64,000 nucleotides of DNA from Druceiella hillmani (taxonomy: Eukaryota > Arthropoda > Insecta > Lepidoptera > Hepialidae), in assembly GCA_039881145.1 (NCBI GenBank), contig JAYKKI010000009.1:11038001-11102000 (forward strand), given 5' to 3'. The translations under genes were made by a program, and so were the position numbers. The notes beneath the pieces are model-generated. The model was not told the DNA's origin and ran no database searches. It worked only from the letters and a program-made list of their open reading frames with translations. Positions 62,130 through 64,000 of this stretch are shown one piece after another. Position 1 is the stretch's first letter, and each line of letters starts with the position of its first letter.

Positions 62130-63428
62130 CAGGTAGCAGATTTAAATGTTTGAAAAATTGTAAAAAAAAAACTATACCTCTAATACAAAGTAGGTTTATT
62201 TTAACTTTATAAAAACAAATGCGGATTTAATTTTTTAAAAACCACATTTTCCAAATGGCGGCCATCGAGTCTGACACACTCTTCGAGTCTAGCACGCGTG
62301 TTTTCAAAAACTCGTTTGCAGAGCGACTGGGGTATCCTATTGACTTCGGCTCGAATATTTTCTTTAAGTTGTGTCACAGTGCTCGGATTTGTTTTGTAAA
62401 CAACGGATTTTAAGTATCCCCATAAGAAAAAGTTACATGGGCTTAAATCGGGTGACCTAGGTGGCCACGGTACGGTACCGTCTCGGGATATGTTTTTTTC
62501 TGGAAATAACTCCCGCATTGCATTCATGGACACATTAGCAGTGTGAGCTGTAGCCCCGTCTTGCTGGAACCATGTGTTTTGCTTGAAAGATGGACTATTC
62601 TGTAGTTCTACTCTGAAAAAGTCATTTAACATCTGGGCATATCTCTCCGAATTCCCAGTTACAGTTTGGCCACGTTGATTTTCAAAGAAATAAGGCCCTA
62701 TGATTGCAGATGCAGACATGGCACACCAGACTGTTACTTTAGGCTTATGTAAAGGCTCTTGATGCATTTGTCTTGGGTTGTGGACATCCCAGTAACGAAA
62801 GTTTTGCTTATTCACATATCCTCGAATGTGAAAGTGAGCTTCGTCACTAAAGAATATCTTGCCCATCCGGATAGCAATACGAAATCTCAACAACATCACC
62901 TTCGCGTAACTTTTTCTTAATTCAAAAGTCAGAATCGTATAAATCTTGAACAATTTGAATTTTATATGGATGGAACTTGAGCTTTTTTTGCATTATTACC
63001 TGTAAAGTTGATTTCGGAATTCCCAATATCGATGAACGTGTACGCCACTGCGTATAAACGTATAAACGGGGATTTTCAACGACAGAAACCATAACACGCT
63101 CGACATTTTCATCCGTGGCTACCAATGGTGTATGTATTATGGTGTATGTGAATGTGCTACCCATGTCTGAATGAGGTTGATCGATGGTCCATCACGTAAT
63201 CGACGAATACTGTAACGATTATTAAATCGACGGCGTGCTACAGGCAGCGAAAATCCACTCGAAATATACGCTTCGACAGCAAAAGCGCGGTGCTCTCCTC
63301 CACTGTTCCATGGCTACTAAAACATCCGCACCGCTTGCGCTTCTAACGATGCCCCCCGCGCGCCTCTTATGTGTTGCGTTCAAAAACTATGTTTGTTAAA
63401 ACTTTGAAATCTGCCACTGGATATCCTG
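62130..63428 (-). mobile_element. Tc1/mariner-superfamily element 2, both ends recognisable
   Basis: About 1.3 kb bounded by TA on both sides (62128-62129 and 63429-63430). The right terminal repeat, read inward on the minus strand, is CAGGATATCCAGTGGCAGAT. The left one begins CAGG, then has a short deletion before AGCAGATTTAAATG. It is inserted in X/S sequence. Compared with 54000-54190, some host DNA next to the insertion is missing. Confidence 0.8.
62207..63311 (-). pseudogene. Tc1/mariner transposase pseudogene 2
   Basis: The catalytic domain is intact in one 248-codon frame (62953-62207): FFSDEAHFHIRG (first Asp), QQDGATAHTA (second Asp), SPDLSPCNFFLWGYLKS (third Asp), and a C-terminus ending near VVFKKLNPHLFL. 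By my count 36 residues separate the second and third Asp. Upstream it is broken: an extra A near 62932 shifts the frame, sequence around 63122-63165 is replaced or deleted relative to copy 1, and two bases are missing just after the start codon at 63311 (MEQW...). No functional protein can be made. Across about 190 bp near the C-terminus it differs from copy 1 at about nine positions. Confidence 0.87.
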
Positions 63429-63430
63429 TA

Positions 63431-64000
63431 CTTATATCGAATAATACCAAAATTTTTTGCCAAAAATATATAATTCGTCATTTTATGGTTAGACAATAAG
63501 TGAAGAGTTGGGATTTGCAAAATAAAGCAAATTCCCAAGAGGTAACTCGGCAATATATAGCCCGTTTAATCTTTTCGTCCCAAGCTAAATTTAAAATATA
63601 ACTTGAAAATATTTAGCAATATTAACTAAAAAAACTAAAAATTTCTTGAAAGCTACTGGAATACAAAGCAACTTTAGTGCATCAAAATACGTTATTCTTT
63701 ATTATTTTATTCGGCAATTAGCAAAGGTAAATACTTGTAAAACAAACCAGACAAGGGAATTAATTCTAAGTAAAATTAAGTTTCCCATGAGAGTATTTTG
63801 AAAATAATAGATATTTTTTTCTTTTGATCCTATGCACTTGAAAACAGGTCGCCATATCCGAATCAATAAATTAAATTGCATCAAAATTTTGGGAAACTAC
63901 TGAAATACATAACAATATAACTTATATTAATGTATCTTTAGACATCAAGTAATACCAAACTTTAATGTCTAAAGATACATAAATATTTTTTTGCATTTAT
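63431..64000 (+). repeat. S satellite monomers, forward, running off the window
   Basis: Parallels 54130-54730: ttatggttagacaataagtg near 63483, aattcccaagaggtaactcg near 63526, and gcaaaggtaaatacttgtaa near 63721. The array continues past the window edge. Confidence 0.65.

Overview
The window looks like a piece of a very AT-rich animal genome, most likely an arthropod (probably an insect). This rests on long (TA)n tracts, tRNA-headed SINEs with (AAAT)n tails, a Tc1/mariner-superfamily transposase with a paired-like helix-turn-helix, an AP-endonuclease non-LTR retrotransposon and a short Helitron. The species cannot be told from the sequence. I find no host protein-coding gene, tRNA or rRNA gene. 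Apart from transposon remnants, the open reading frames are short, AT-rich chance frames, many of them inside microsatellites.

Almost all of the 64 kb is built from a few long non-coding repeat blocks used again and again in both orientations. I call them X (2-4 kb), A (about 2.4-3.8 kb), C (about 2-3 kb), E (about 0.9-1.1 kb) and S (a 220-290 bp satellite-like monomer). All block borders are by eye, to about 50-100 bp. The order is: S+ (1-180), X+ and X- as a large palindrome centred near 3828, E- (7735-8700), S+, X+ (to 11230), S+/S- (11230-12490), an inner X- stub, A+ (12820-15240), a foreign 4.1 kb stretch (15240-19370), C- and C+ as a nearly identical inverted repeat centred near 22980 (19370-25665), X- (25740-27140), A+ (to 30315), a LINE (30315-32805), A- (to 36505), X+ stub, SINE, C+ (36770-38640), A- (38640-42480), X+, S+/S-, X- (42480-48440), S-, E+, X+, S+/S-, X- (48440-57935), then S-, E+, X+, S+ again to the end. 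Several joins recur (A-X, S-E-X, X-S-S'-X'), so the blocks form an ordered larger unit rather than a random pile.

Recognisable mobile elements sit on or inside this scaffold: two dead Tc1/mariner elements (about 50.7-52.0 kb and 62130-63428), one decayed LINE with endonuclease and reverse transcriptase remnants lying in the spacer between the A arms, a 0.6 kb fragment resembling a LINE 3' UTR (about 37285-37905), a non-autonomous Helitron (47738-48159), four SINE copies, and a family of foldback elements carrying a conserved CTGAAGATG...CGAAACC core.

Nothing in the window appears to work as a pathway. The interest lies in the architecture: nested kilobase-scale palindromes with a satellite at their middles, microsatellites at fixed positions in each block, and block joins that coincide with a SINE and with (TA)n tracts. 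This suggests a heterochromatin-like or foldback-type amplification that I do not recognise as a named family.
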